Assembly (NCBI GenBank): GCA_009705225.1
Contig: WLCQ01000008.1
Location: 1 to 34,894 of the forward strand
Length of the DNA stretch: 34,894 nucleotides
Source: Actinomycetota bacterium
GTDB lineage: Bacteria > Actinomycetota > Acidimicrobiia > Acidimicrobiales > Acidimicrobilacustridaceae
Reading direction: 5' to 3'
The translations under genes were made by a program, and so were the position numbers. Each line of letters begins with the position of its first letter. Position 1 is the stretch's first letter. The notes under the pieces are model-generated. The model searched no databases. It was not told the DNA's origin and saw only the letters and a program-made list of their open reading frames with translations. Of this stretch, positions 25,779 through 34,894 are shown one piece after another.

Positions 25779-28412
25779 ATGAGCACGGCTGCCCCCACCC
25801 CCCGCACCGACTGGACCGTTCCCGAGAAGCCCGGACTCGAGGACCTCGAATCGCGCTGGGACTCCCACTGGGAGGAGAAGGGCACGTACCGCTTCGATCG
25901 CACAGCCACTCGCGACGGCGTCTTCTCGATCGATACCCCGCCTCCCACTGTGAGCGGCTCGCTCCATGTGGGCCATGTGTTCAGCTACACCCACACCGAC
26001 ACCATCGCCCGATTCCAGCGGATGCGGGGCAAATCGGTGTTCTATCCGATGGGTTGGGACGACAATGGTCTACCCACCGAACGGCGGGTGCAGAACTACT
26101 ACGGCGTGCAGTGCGACCCCTCGCTCCCCTACGACCCGGCGTTCGCCGCTCCCACACCGATGAGCGATCGACCAAAAGAGGAGCAGAAGAAGCTCCCGGT
26201 CAACATCAGTCGTCGCAACTTCATCGAACTGTGCAATCTGCTCACGACCGAGGACGAGAAGGCATTCGAGCAGCTCTTCCGTACCCTCGGCCTGTCGGTC
26301 GATTGGTCGCGTACCTACGCCACCATCGACGATCACTGCCGCCGTGTTGCCCAGCGCGCGTTCCTGCGCAACCTCGAACGTGACGAGGCTTATCAGGCCG
26401 AAGCACCCGTGCTCTGGGATGTCGACTTCCGCTGTGCTGTGGCCCAGGCCGAGCTCGAAGACCGAGAAATGCCGGGCGCCTACCACCGCATCCCGTTCGT
26501 GCACACCGGCACCGGCGAGCCGATCTTCATCGAGACCACCCGCCCCGAACTCATTGCCGCCTGCGTGTCGCTCGTGGCCCATCCCGACGATGCGCGCTAT
26601 CAGCCACTGTTCGGCACCACCGTGCGATCCCCGCTGTTCGGTGTCGAGGTCGAGATCCGCGCCCATGAGCTCGCCGACCCCGAAAAGGGTTCCGGCATCG
26701 CCATGATCTGCACGTTCGGTGACATCACCGACGTCACCTGGTGGCGTGAACTGCAGCTCGACACCCGCCCGATCGTCACCGACAACGGCCGCATCGCATC
26801 CGAGGTGCCCGAGTGGATCACCGCTGGTGGCCCTGATGCCGTCGCGGCCTACGAACAGCTCGCCGGCAAGACCATCAAGCAGGCCCAGGTCCTCATTGTC
26901 GAACTACTGCGCCAGGCCGGCGCCCTCGACGGCGAACCCAAGCCCATCACCCATCCGGTGAAGTTCTATGAGAAGGGCGACCGTCCCCTCGAGATACTCA
27001 CCAGCCGCCAGTGGTATCTGCGCAACGGCGGCCGCGATCTCGAACTGCGCGGCGCTCTTCTTGAGCGAGGCACCGAGCTTCACTGGCATCCGACTCATAT
27101 GCGCGTTCGCTACGAGAACTGGGTGAACGGCCTGAACGGCGACTGGCTGGTGAGCCGCCAGCGCTTCTTCGGCGTGTCATTCCCCATCTGGTATCCGCTC
27201 GATGCGGATGGTCAGCCCCTGCACGACTCCCCCATCCGGGCCGACGAAGCTTCACTGCCGGTCGATCCGGCCACTGACACCCCAGCGGGGTACAGCGAAG
27301 CCCAGCGCGATCAGCCCGGCGGGTTCACCGGCGACCCCGATGTCATGGACACCTGGGCCACCTCCTCGCTCACTCCGCAGATCGCCACCGGTTGGGGCGA
27401 GGATCCCGATCTGTTCGAACGCACCTTCCCGATGGATCTGCGTCCGCAGGCCCACGAGATCATCCGCACCTGGCTGTTCTCCACCGCCGTGCGCTCGCAC
27501 CTCGAGCATGACTCGCTGCCCTGGCGCAATGCCGGCATCTCCGGCTGGGTGCTCGATCCCGACCGCAAGAAGATGTCGAAGTCGAAGGGCAATGTGGTCA
27601 CGCCGCTGCATCTGCTCGAGCAGTACGGCGCCGATGCGGTTCGTTACTGGGCCGCCAGCGGCCGCCCCGGCACCGACACCACCTTCGACGAAGGCCAGAT
27701 GAAGATCGGCCGCCGACTCTCCATCAAGTTGCTCAATGCCAGCCGTTTCGCGCTCGGCCTCGGAAGTGCCGATGGCACCGCTGTGGTGCACGATCCCTCG
27801 GTCATCACCGAACCGCTCGACCGCGCCATGCTCGCCGATCTCGCCCGTCTCGCCGACGAAGCCACCGCGGCGTTCGATGGGTACGACTACGCCCGGGCAC
27901 TCGAGCGCACCGAGACCTTCTTCTGGCTGTTCTGCGACCAATACCTCGAACTGGTCAAGACCCGGGCCTACGGCAGCCGCGGCGAGCACAGCGCAGCCAG
28001 TGCGCAGGCCGCGCTGCAGCTCGCCCTGTCCACCATGCTGCGGCTGTTCGCTCCCTTCCTTCCGTTCGTCACCGAAGAGATCTGGTCCTGGTGGCAGAAC
28101 GGATCGGTGCACACCGCACCATGGCCCGATGCCTCCGAACTGCGCACCCACGCTGCCGATGGCGACCCGCTAGCCTTCGCCATGGGCGCCGAGGTGCTCA
28201 GCGCCGCCCGTCGGGCCAAGACCGAGGCCAAGCGCTCACTCAAGTGGCCCGTTGACCTCATTGCCGTCGCCGACACCAGCGCCCGGGCCGCAGCGCTGCA
28301 ATCAGTGGTGGCAGATGTTCAAGAAGCGGCGAACGCGACGTCAGTCACTATCGACCTGGCCGCCGAAGGAATTGTCACTGTCAGCCTCGCCGCCGATCCC
28401 GACCGGGCCTGA
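25779..28412 (+). CDS. valS: Valine--tRNA ligase (archaeal-like/type 2 signature)
   Basis: TPPPTVSGSLHVGHVFSYTHTD, FYPMGWDDNGLPTERRVQ, KKMSKSKGNVVTP. ATG at 25779; the longer ORF from 25179 is antisense to cysS. Confidence 0.93.
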   Translation: MSTAAPTPRTDWTVPEKPGLEDLESRWDSHWEEKGTYRFDRTATRDGVFSIDTPPPTVSGSLHVGHVFSYTHTDTIARFQRMRGKSVFYPMGWDDNGLPTERRVQNYYGVQCDPSLPYDPAFAAPTPMSDRPKEEQKKLPVNISRRNFIELCNLLTTEDEKAFEQLFRTLGLSVDWSRTYATIDDHCRRVAQRAFLRNLERDEAYQAEAPVLWDVDFRCAVAQAELEDREMPGAYHRIPFVHTGTGEPIFIETTRPELIAACVSLVAHPDDARYQPLFGTTVRSPLFGVEVEIRAHELADPEKGSGIAMICTFGDITDVTWWRELQLDTRPIVTDNGRIASEVPEWITAGGPDAVAAYEQLAGKTIKQAQVLIVELLRQAGALDGEPKPITHPVKFYEKGDRPLEILTSRQWYLRNGGRDLELRGALLERGTELHWHPTHMRVRYENWVNGLNGDWLVSRQRFFGVSFPIWYPLDADGQPLHDSPIRADEASLPVDPATDTPAGYSEAQRDQPGGFTGDPDVMDTWATSSLTPQIATGWGEDPDLFERTFPMDLRPQAHEIIRTWLFSTAVRSHLEHDSLPWRNAGISGWVLDPDRKKMSKSKGNVVTPLHLLEQYGADAVRYWAASGRPGTDTTFDEGQMKIGRRLSIKLLNASRFALGLGSADGTAVVHDPSVITEPLDRAMLADLARLADEATAAFDGYDYARALERTETFFWLFCDQYLELVKTRAYGSRGEHSAASAQAALQLALSTMLRLFAPFLPFVTEEIWSWWQNGSVHTAPWPDASELRTHAADGDPLAFAMGAEVLSAARRAKTEAKRSLKWPVDLIAVADTSARAAALQSVVADVQEAANATSVTIDLAAEGIVTVSLAADPDRA

Positions 28413-29459
28413 ACCCTCGCCCCGCTGATCGGTGAGGACCACATGGGTGGGCCCACCGGCGTAGGCGAACTCGATACCGGCATCGGCAAACGCCACCTTG
28501 AGCCTCGCCCGCAGTTCGCGCAGCACAGCGAACTGGCCGGCCGGCAGGGTGCGGATGACGAGGCGCACCTCTACCCCTGCCGGTGAGAACTCCTGGATGC
28601 CCCAGACCTCGGGGGAATCGGTGATCGCCATGACGAAATCGGGGTCGGCCGCCAGCGCATCGGCGGTGGCCTTCATGACCTCGCTGGCCCGGGCCACATC
28701 AACCGAATAGGGCAACACGACATCGATGAGCGCTCGGGCCCATTCCTGAGAGCGATTCGCCACCCGGGTGATCTGTCCGTTGGGGACATGCCATACCGTG
28801 CCCTCGACATCGCGCAGATGCGTAGCTCGCAGCGAAACCCGCTCGACAACTCCCTTGGCGCCGCCACCGAGGTCGACGGTGTCGCCGACGCCCAACTGAT
28901 CCTCAGTGACGATGAAGAAGCCGGCGATGAAGTCACGCACCATCTGCTGGGTGCCGAACCCGAGAGCCACGCCGAGGATGCCCGCGGTAGCGAGGATCGG
29001 GCCGAGGCTCACACCGAGTACGTCGAAGATGGCGACCATGGCCACGAACCACACGAGCGCAGTGGCCAGCGAACGGAACACCGCCGTGAGTGTGCCCACA
29101 CGAGCGGTGTTGCGCAACGAGTCGTCGCCGGCCGAGAGCAGCACCGAGGAGGTGTGACGGCCAAGGCGGCCGGCCGAACCACCATCGGCGGCGGCCATGA
29201 GTCGGCGCATCGCCCGCGTGATGAACCAGCGAACCACGCGGGCCACGATCGAAGCCACCAAGACGATGGCCAGGATGGTGATCGGCTTGGCGAGCAACCA
29301 TTCCGCGGCGTTGGCCCACCATTTCGAACCTGTCCAGTCGTAGACGTGCTCGCAGGCCCAACCCGGATCGGCACCGCACGCGTCGACAAGATCGGCCGGC
29401 AGATTTCCAGGCAGATCAGCAGTGGGCACGGCAGCGAGTAGTGCGGCGAGAACAGTCAT
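28341..29459 (-). CDS. Small-conductance mechanosensitive channel (MscS family)
   Basis: LGPILATAGILGVALGFGTQQMVRDFIAGFFIVTEDQLGVGDTVDLGG...GTVWHVPNGQITRVANRSQEWARALID. Start MTVLAAL at 29459. Confidence 0.92.
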   Translation of the reverse strand: MTVLAALLAAVPTADLPGNLPADLVDACGADPGWACEHVYDWTGSKWWANAAEWLLAKPITILAIVLVASIVARVVRWFITRAMRRLMAAADGGSAGRLGRHTSSVLLSAGDDSLRNTARVGTLTAVFRSLATALVWFVAMVAIFDVLGVSLGPILATAGILGVALGFGTQQMVRDFIAGFFIVTEDQLGVGDTVDLGGGAKGVVERVSLRATHLRDVEGTVWHVPNGQITRVANRSQEWARALIDVVLPYSVDVARASEVMKATADALAADPDFVMAITDSPEVWGIQEFSPAGVEVRLVIRTLPAGQFAVLRELRARLKVAFADAGIEFAYAGGPTHVVLTDQRGEGSGPVGIGGEADSDNSFGGQVDSD

Positions 29460-29480
29460 GTCACACGAGACGGTACGCGA

Positions 29481-29506
29481 AACGGGACCCCGTGCGGGGT
29501 CCCGTT
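29481..29506 (-). terminator. Putative intrinsic terminator hairpin downstream of SOD
   Basis: AACGGGACCCCG-TG-CGGGGTCCCGTT, perfect 12-bp inverted repeat in the SOD-mscS gap. Confidence 0.6.
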
Positions 29507-29565
29507 CGAAGGATGCTGGCGTGTCTCGAGCGAGCGGTACTCGGTTCGATCCATCAAACCTGTTC

Positions 29566-30147
29566 TCAGGCAGCCAGATTGGCGGCCACGAAGTCCCAGT
29601 TGACGAGGTTGTCGAGCACGACCTCGATGAACTTGGCCCGGGCGTTGCGGTAATCGATGTAGTAGGCGTGCTCCCAGACATCGATGGTGAAGAGCGCCTT
29701 GGCGCTGTGCTTCATCGGGAGATCAGCATTCGGGGTCTTCATGATGGAAAGACCGCTGCCATCTTCGACCAACCATGCCCAGCCCGAACCGAACTGGGTG
29801 AGTCCGGCCTCGGTGATCTGCGCCTTGAAGTCCTCGTAGGAACCGAACGAGGAGTTGATGCGGTCGGCGAGTTCGCCGGTGGGAGCGCCGCCACCGTTGG
29901 GGGTGAGGCAGTTCCAGAAGAAGGTGTGGTTCCAGACCTGGGCGGAGTTGTTGAAGAGGCCGGCCTCGGAGCTCATGATGATCTCCTCGAGCGACTTCGA
30001 GGCGTTGTCGGTGCCGTCGACGAGCTTATTGAGGTTGTCGACGTAGGTCTTGTGATGCTTGCCGTAGTGGTACTCGAGGGTCTCGGCGCTGATATGCGGG
30101 GCGAGGGCGTCTTGGGCGTACGGCAGTGCTGGGAGTTCGAAGGCCAT
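29566..30147 (-). CDS. Superoxide dismutase, Fe/Mn family
   Basis: LPALPYAQDALAPHISAETLEYHYGKHHKTYVDNLN, FNNSAQVWNHTFFWNCLTPNGGG, DVWEHAYYIDYRNARAKFIE. Confidence 0.96.
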   Translation of the reverse strand: MAFELPALPYAQDALAPHISAETLEYHYGKHHKTYVDNLNKLVDGTDNASKSLEEIIMSSEAGLFNNSAQVWNHTFFWNCLTPNGGGAPTGELADRINSSFGSYEDFKAQITEAGLTQFGSGWAWLVEDGSGLSIMKTPNADLPMKHSAKALFTIDVWEHAYYIDYRNARAKFIEVVLDNLVNWDFVAANLAA

Positions 30148-30200
30148 GGAAAAGCTCCTGATTGAGAAGGAAGGGGAACGAAGGATGAGGCTAGCGGAAC

Positions 30201-31016
30201 CTAGCGAAGACCCATCATGGAGGTGCAGCCCGGCCAGGCACCCCAGCCCTGCGAGGCGAGCACGCGAGTGGCAATGTCGATCTGCTGCTCACGAGTGGCC
30301 AGATAGGCATCGGGGGCGTACTCGCCGCCACCCACACCAAGCCAGGTGCTGCGCACGAACTGCAGCCCTCCGGTGAACCCGTTGCCGGTGTTGATGGCCC
30401 AGTTGCCACCGCTCTCACATTGGGCGAGGCGATCCCAGACACTGCCGTCGGCGGCGGCGGGAGCGGCCCTTCCGGTATTGGCGCCCACGACGACCGCCGG
30501 GGCGGCAGCCCGCTCGGCAGCCTGCTGGGCGGCGGCCTGATCGGCGGCCTGCTGGGCGACCCCATCCAGGAACGCGTTCCGGGCGTCGAGAGTCTGCTGC
30601 TCCACGACGGCGGCGACATAGGCATTGGCGGCAGCGATGGCTTCGACGGAGGGACTCTCGACAGAGATGGCTGCCGCAGCGACCGGGGCCGGGACGCTCA
30701 CGCTGGCGGCGGCCAGCGAGCCGCCCGGAGCAGCGAAGCCGACACTGCTTGCGGCGGCGACGCCGCGGGGCTGCCCGAAGATGCTGAAGGCGAGGACGCC
30801 GGCGAGCACCGAGAAAGCACCGAGACCGATGAGCAGATCGTGACGCAGATGGGCGATGGCTGAGCGTCGACCCTTGCCTCCGACCTCGGCGGTCGGCTCG
30901 GCGACCGAGGTGCTTGAGCGCACGAGTGCCCAGCTGAGACCGGTGCGGTCGGCGACGCCGCTCTCGGTGCCGAGTGTGGTTGTGGCCGGATCGGTGAAAC
31001 GGAATGCGAGTGTCAT
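30201..31016 (-). CDS. Resuscitation-promoting-factor-like (transglycosylase-like) domain protein
   Basis: C-term [75 protein letters not shown]-terminal hydrophobic segment. RBS GGAGGAG before ATG at 31016. Confidence 0.92.
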   Translation of the reverse strand: MTLAFRFTDPATTTLGTESGVADRTGLSWALVRSSTSVAEPTAEVGGKGRRSAIAHLRHDLLIGLGAFSVLAGVLAFSIFGQPRGVAAASSVGFAAPGGSLAAASVSVPAPVAAAAISVESPSVEAIAAANAYVAAVVEQQTLDARNAFLDGVAQQAADQAAAQQAAERAAAPAVVVGANTGRAAPAAADGSVWDRLAQCESGGNWAINTGNGFTGGLQFVRSTWLGVGGGEYAPDAYLATREQQIDIATRVLASQGWGAWPGCTSMMGLR

Positions 31017-31119
31017 GTTTTTGCTACTCCTCCAGTGCGATCCGTAACGGAACCGCAACAGTCGGAGCACAGCCTGCAGGCTTTGTCACGCAAGTGCAAC
31101 ATTTGTCGCTGGAATGTGC

Positions 31120-31135
31120 CGTGACGACCGTCACA
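31120..31135. promoter_or_regulatory. CRP/GlxR-like binding site candidate
   Basis: CGTGA-CGACCG-TCACA matches TGTGA-N6-TCACA at 9 of 10 positions; about 104 bp upstream of the Rpf-like gene. Confidence 0.5.
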
Positions 31136-31265
31136 TTCCACTTTTCCGGCAGCGGCGTCTGCTAGAACCCGCCGCGTCGACCCCTACTGGAGACGATTGG
31201 TGACTGAATTGTCCCTGGTGCCCTCGACAGTGATGGCCTCGATCCCTTGGGGTGCTTGGGATCTC

Positions 31266-32303
31266 TCAGATCAGCGAAAGCAACAGTTCGGCCGCGGCCC
31301 AACCCGAGGCCGCCGCACCGGGCACGCGGGAGCCGTCGAAAATATCGCCCGCAAGCACCGCTGGAGGTAACCCAGAAATTTTCCTGGTGAACCCCTCGAG
31401 ACCGACATCTGGACGTGCAAAGCGCCAGCGTTGGACCTGCACCCCATCAGCAACCGGAGAGGCAGCAAGACCGGGCACGGCGCCGAGAAGGGTAGCGATC
31501 ACCTCGGCATCGGGGGCGTCCCACATGGCCCGACTTGTGGCCGGGCCGGCATGAACGGTGAGCGACGGCACCGGTGAGATTCCCTTGCGCTGGTTGTCGG
31601 CCACCCAATCGAGCGGCTCTCCGCCCGGGCGAAGCGCTCCGGGTTCGGGAAGTCCCGACGGCCCGTCGAGCAGGGCCATGACCGCCAGACACGGATGGTA
31701 GGAGGCCGATTCCAGTTCCTCCCGCTCGGCCCGATCGAGCATGACCCCACCTGCAGCAAGGAGATCGAGGGTCTGCGGGATCGGCGCGGTGAGAAGCACC
31801 GCACCCGCCCGCAGTTCGGTGCCGTCGTCGACGATCGCCCGCCAGGAGTCGCCCGAGTCGTCGGTGTCGACCTGCAGTGAGGCCAATCGGGTGGAGGTGC
31901 GCACATCGAGGCCGATGGCCAGATGTTTGGCGATGGCGGTCATGCCGGTGCTGCCTCGCCAGCGGGGATGCCCATCGGGCACCACCGAACCATCGGGCTC
32001 GAGACGGGTGTCGAACCACTGCTCGACAACACCGGCAGCCTCCCAGCGGGCCACCTCGGCGGCGAAGGCCGGCTCCGAGGATGTGAAGAACTGAGCGCCA
32101 TGATCGAAGACCCCCTCTCCCATCCTTCGGGTGGCCAGCCGACCGCCGACCCCACGGCCCTTGTCGACCACGATGACGCTGTGCCCCGCATCAACGAGAC
32201 GATGAGCGGCGAGGAGTCCGGCGATACCCGCCCCCACGACGAGCACGTCAGCGATGGAGGTTCCGTTCGGATCGACGGGGGAACCCGACTGCGATGTGCT
32301 CAC
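31266..32303 (-). CDS. FAD-dependent oxidoreductase, renalase-like (COG3380-like)
   Basis: [57 protein letters not shown]. Confidence 0.87.
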   Translation of the reverse strand: MSTSQSGSPVDPNGTSIADVLVVGAGIAGLLAAHRLVDAGHSVIVVDKGRGVGGRLATRRMGEGVFDHGAQFFTSSEPAFAAEVARWEAAGVVEQWFDTRLEPDGSVVPDGHPRWRGSTGMTAIAKHLAIGLDVRTSTRLASLQVDTDDSGDSWRAIVDDGTELRAGAVLLTAPIPQTLDLLAAGGVMLDRAEREELESASYHPCLAVMALLDGPSGLPEPGALRPGGEPLDWVADNQRKGISPVPSLTVHAGPATSRAMWDAPDAEVIATLLGAVPGLAASPVADGVQVQRWRFARPDVGLEGFTRKISGLPPAVLAGDIFDGSRVPGAAASGWAAAELLLSLI

Positions 32304-32953
32304 GACTCGGCGAGGGTGATGCCCACCGGGCAGCTCACGCCGGTGCCACCGAGACCGCAGTACCCGTTTGGATTCTTGGCGAGGTACTGCTGGTGGTAGT
32401 CCTCGGCGTAATAGAAGGGTCCGGCGAGCGCCAGCTCGGTGGTGATGGTGTCGAAGCGTTGGGCCTGCAGGATCGTGTCGAAGCGATCGCGACTGCGCTC
32501 GGCTGCGGCCAGCTGCTCGGGGTCGGTGGCGTAGATGGCCGAGCGGTACTGCGTGCCGACATCGTTGCCCTGGCGGTGACCCTGGGTCGGGTCATGGTTC
32601 TCCCAGAAACAGCGGAGCACGCCATCGAGGTCAACGATGGCTGGATCGAACACCACGAGCACCACCTCGGTATGACCGGTTCGGCCCGAGCACACCTCTT
32701 CATAGGTGGGATTCGGCGTGTAGCCACCGGCATAGCCCACTGCAGTGGTGACCACACCCTGAAGCTGCCAGAACTTGCGTTCGGCTCCCCAGAAACAGCC
32801 CATAGCAACAACGATCGATTCGCTGCCCTCGGGGAACGGCGAGGTCATGGGCGTACCGAGCACCAGATGAGCGCTGGCAACGGGCATGGTGGCCTCGCGA
32901 CCGGGCAATGCCCGCTCCGGGGTGACCATCTCTGGGGTTCTGAATCCGAACAT
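32300..32953 (-). CDS. msrA: Peptide-methionine (S)-S-oxide reductase
   Basis: [62 protein letters not shown]. Confidence 0.96.
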   Translation of the reverse strand: MFGFRTPEMVTPERALPGREATMPVASAHLVLGTPMTSPFPEGSESIVVAMGCFWGAERKFWQLQGVVTTAVGYAGGYTPNPTYEEVCSGRTGHTEVVLVVFDPAIVDLDGVLRCFWENHDPTQGHRQGNDVGTQYRSAIYATDPEQLAAAERSRDRFDTILQAQRFDTITTELALAGPFYYAEDYHQQYLAKNPNGYCGLGGTGVSCPVGITLAES

Positions 32954-32980
32954 GGGGCCGAGGCTACCGACCGCTCTGCG

Positions 32981-34342
32981 TCAGCGCCCCAGCAGGGCAG
33001 CGACGGCCGAGGCGAAGGACTTCGTGTGCCGGTCAACATCCTCAGCGGTGGTGGCCGGGGCCATGAGGGCCATGTTGTGGAACGGAGCCAGAAGGACCCC
33101 GCGATTCATGCACCACAGATGCATGAAAGCGTCGAGTTCGTGGTCCACCGCGGCTGCGGCCTCTCCCCCGTTGCGCGGCGGCGGGCAGAACCAGTACTCG
33201 GCACGACATCCGAGCTGCTGCACATGCCAGGGAAGAGCGGCGTCGGCGATCACCCGTGCGACTCCCTCGGTCCAACGGGTGGCGAGAGCAATCGTGTGCT
33301 CGTAGTCGGCTGCCGTGAGGGTGGTGGCGAGGGTCGCCTGTGCGGCAGCAAGCGAAAGGGCATTGCCGGCGAGCGTTCCCCCCACGCCGCTCACATCGGT
33401 GTCGTCACTGAGGAACATCGCCGTGGCTCGTTCGGCCAACTCCGCCGAAAGCCCCCACGCCGCCATCGGGACCCCACCGGCGATTGGCTTGCCGATGGTG
33501 AGGATGTCCGGTTCGAGCCCGAATGCTGCCGTGTACCCACCGGGGCCGGCGCAGATCGTGTGGGTCTCATCGATGATGAGCAGAGCACCCGCCGCTCGTG
33601 TGCGTGCGGCAAGCGCCTCGAGATACCCCGGGTCCGGCAGCACGATGCCGATATTGGTGAGCGCGGGTTCGGTGAGCACGCAGGCGACATCGCCATGAGC
33701 GAGCGCGGCGTCGAGGGCATCGAGGTCGTTGAACTCGACCACGCGAGTGGTGAGGGCCGGATCAACCGCCGCTCCAGTGCTTCCCGGGCGGGGCACGACT
33801 GCACCATCGGCGTCGAGTACCGCGAAGGTCTCGTCGACAGTGCCGTGGTAGCACCAGTTCATCACGATGACCTTCGACCGGCCGGTGAGTGAACGAGCCA
33901 GTCTCAGCGCGAACCGATTGGCATCGGTGGCGGTGAGAGCGAACTGCCAGGCGGGAAGTCCGAATCGATCAGCCAGCATGGATGCGACATTGCCCGCCGA
34001 AGCACCCGGCAGCATCGTGGTGATGCCACGCGGCGCCTGCTGGGCGAGTGCTTCCACCACCGCGGGCAACCCATGACCCGCCATGGCTCCCGTGTCACCG
34101 AGACAGAGATCCACATACTCGTTGCCGTCGACGTCGACGAAGCGAGCACCGGAGGCCGATTCGACGAACACCGGGAAGGATCCGGGCCAACGACGCATCC
34201 AGTTCATGGGCACGCCGGCCACCAGATGCTTCTGGGCTTCAGCGGCCAGTTGCTGCGAACGCGGATGCAGGTCCACAAATCGCCGCTCCTCGGCGGCGCG
34301 GAGACTGGCGAGCCGATCACGATCAATACCGTTCATGCCCAC
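32981..34342 (-). CDS. Class-III aminotransferase (HemL-like/aspartate aminotransferase family)
   Basis: GARFVDVDGNEYVDLCLGDTGAMAGHG, LLIIDETHTICAGPGGYTAAFGLEPDILTIGKPIAGGVPMAAWG (PLP lysine). Start 34342 or 34336. Confidence 0.87.
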   Translation of the reverse strand: MGMNGIDRDRLASLRAAEERRFVDLHPRSQQLAAEAQKHLVAGVPMNWMRRWPGSFPVFVESASGARFVDVDGNEYVDLCLGDTGAMAGHGLPAVVEALAQQAPRGITTMLPGASAGNVASMLADRFGLPAWQFALTATDANRFALRLARSLTGRSKVIVMNWCYHGTVDETFAVLDADGAVVPRPGSTGAAVDPALTTRVVEFNDLDALDAALAHGDVACVLTEPALTNIGIVLPDPGYLEALAARTRAAGALLIIDETHTICAGPGGYTAAFGLEPDILTIGKPIAGGVPMAAWGLSAELAERATAMFLSDDTDVSGVGGTLAGNALSLAAAQATLATTLTAADYEHTIALATRWTEGVARVIADAALPWHVQQLGCRAEYWFCPPPRNGGEAAAAVDHELDAFMHLWCMNRGVLLAPFHNMALMAPATTAEDVDRHTKSFASAVAALLGR

Positions 34343-34442
34343 ACGGTAGAACGACAGAGCTCGCGATCACGTCCTTCGGAACTCAAGTCGGCGCTGTCCC
34401 ATGTCGTGCGCCCGAGCGAGTCGTAGGCTGCTCCCCGTGCGC

Positions 34443-34894
34443 ATGAGCCCGGGGATCGCGACGGTGGAACTGCGCATTGTTGCGCTGCCGCTGATCGAAC
34501 CATTCGTGGCATCACATGGCACCGTGACCACCAGAACAGCGGTAATCGTTCGCGTGATCGGCGACGACTTCGAGGGCTGGGGCGAATGCGCCGCACTGCC
34601 GGAACCGACGTATACGTCCGAGTATGTCGACGGAGCATTTGCCGTGCTACGCGACGAACTGGTGCCCGGGCTTCTGCGAGCTGCGTCCGAGGCGCCCATC
34701 GAAGCAAAAGACGTTCGTCGACTGTTCGCCTTCTACGCCAACCATCCGATGGCCCGAGCGGCGATCGAACTCGCCCTGCTCGATGCCGAATGTGCAGCTG
34801 GAGGTCGATCACTCGCCCGACGATTCACCTCCGTCGACCCCGGGCCGGCGCCGACCGTTCCTGCAGGTGTCGCTATCGGACTCATGGACACCGC
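34443..34894 (+). CDS. Enolase-superfamily protein, o-succinylbenzoate synthase/N-acylamino acid racemase-like (truncated by window end)
   Basis: Manual translation: MSPGIATVELRIVALPLIEPFVASHGTVTTRTAVIVRVIGDDFEGWGECAALPEPTYTSEYVDGAF..., open to the window end. Not in the ORF track. GTG at 34437 is an alternative start. Confidence 0.75.
   Translation, partial: MSPGIATVELRIVALPLIEPFVASHGTVTTRTAVIVRVIGDDFEGWGECAALPEPTYTSEYVDGAFAVLRDELVPGLLRAASEAPIEAKDVRRLFAFYANHPMARAAIELALLDAECAAGGRSLARRFTSVDPGPAPTVPAGVAIGLMDT

Noticed and set aside
32294-33892. 532 aa + strand ORF
   Set aside because: Antisense to msrA and the class-III aminotransferase, which have clear family motifs; typical high-GC shadow ORF.
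1-34894. CRISPR array, tRNA/rRNA genes, transposases or integrases
   Set aside because: None recognised; no regularly spaced repeats and no transposase motifs among the ORFs. Not excluded by a computed search.

Overview
This 34.9 kb window is GC-rich and actinobacterial-looking; the class is my guess, possibly Acidimicrobiia. It has three parts. (1) About 1-16.9 kb is a surface-glycan or glycoconjugate island. It opens with a tightly coupled + strand operon: PF14907-type nucleotidyltransferase, GT4 glycosyltransferase, PqqD-like protein, a fusion of an HPr-kinase-like P-loop domain with two GT2 domains, and a divergent (possibly catalytically dead) nucleotidyltransferase-like protein. It continues with a GT2 and a sulfotransferase, a Wzm/Wzt-type ABC exporter, a GT2 plus multi-TM GT-C-like fusion, an MTA/SAH-deaminase-like amidohydrolase, and a UDP-glucose dehydrogenase/UDP-xylose-synthase-like pair. 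(2) About 17-23 kb holds two very similar acyl-CoA dehydrogenase paralogs in direct orientation. They bracket a three-gene cassette (candidate 2OG-Fe(II)-like oxygenase, second sulfotransferase, MFS transporter), and both carry the same GTTACC-N4-GGTAAC palindrome about 57 bp upstream of the start. (3) About 23-34.9 kb is mostly housekeeping: MFS, cysS, valS (archaeal-like signature), MscS channel, Fe/Mn SOD, an Rpf-domain protein with a CRP-like site upstream, renalase-like FAD oxidoreductase, msrA, class-III aminotransferase, and a truncated menC-like gene. No tRNA, rRNA, CRISPR array or transposase was recognised. The best candidate for an undescribed system is the PqqD / HprK-like-GT2-GT2 / nucleotidyltransferase operon. 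All family calls come from reading motifs by eye; no database search was run.
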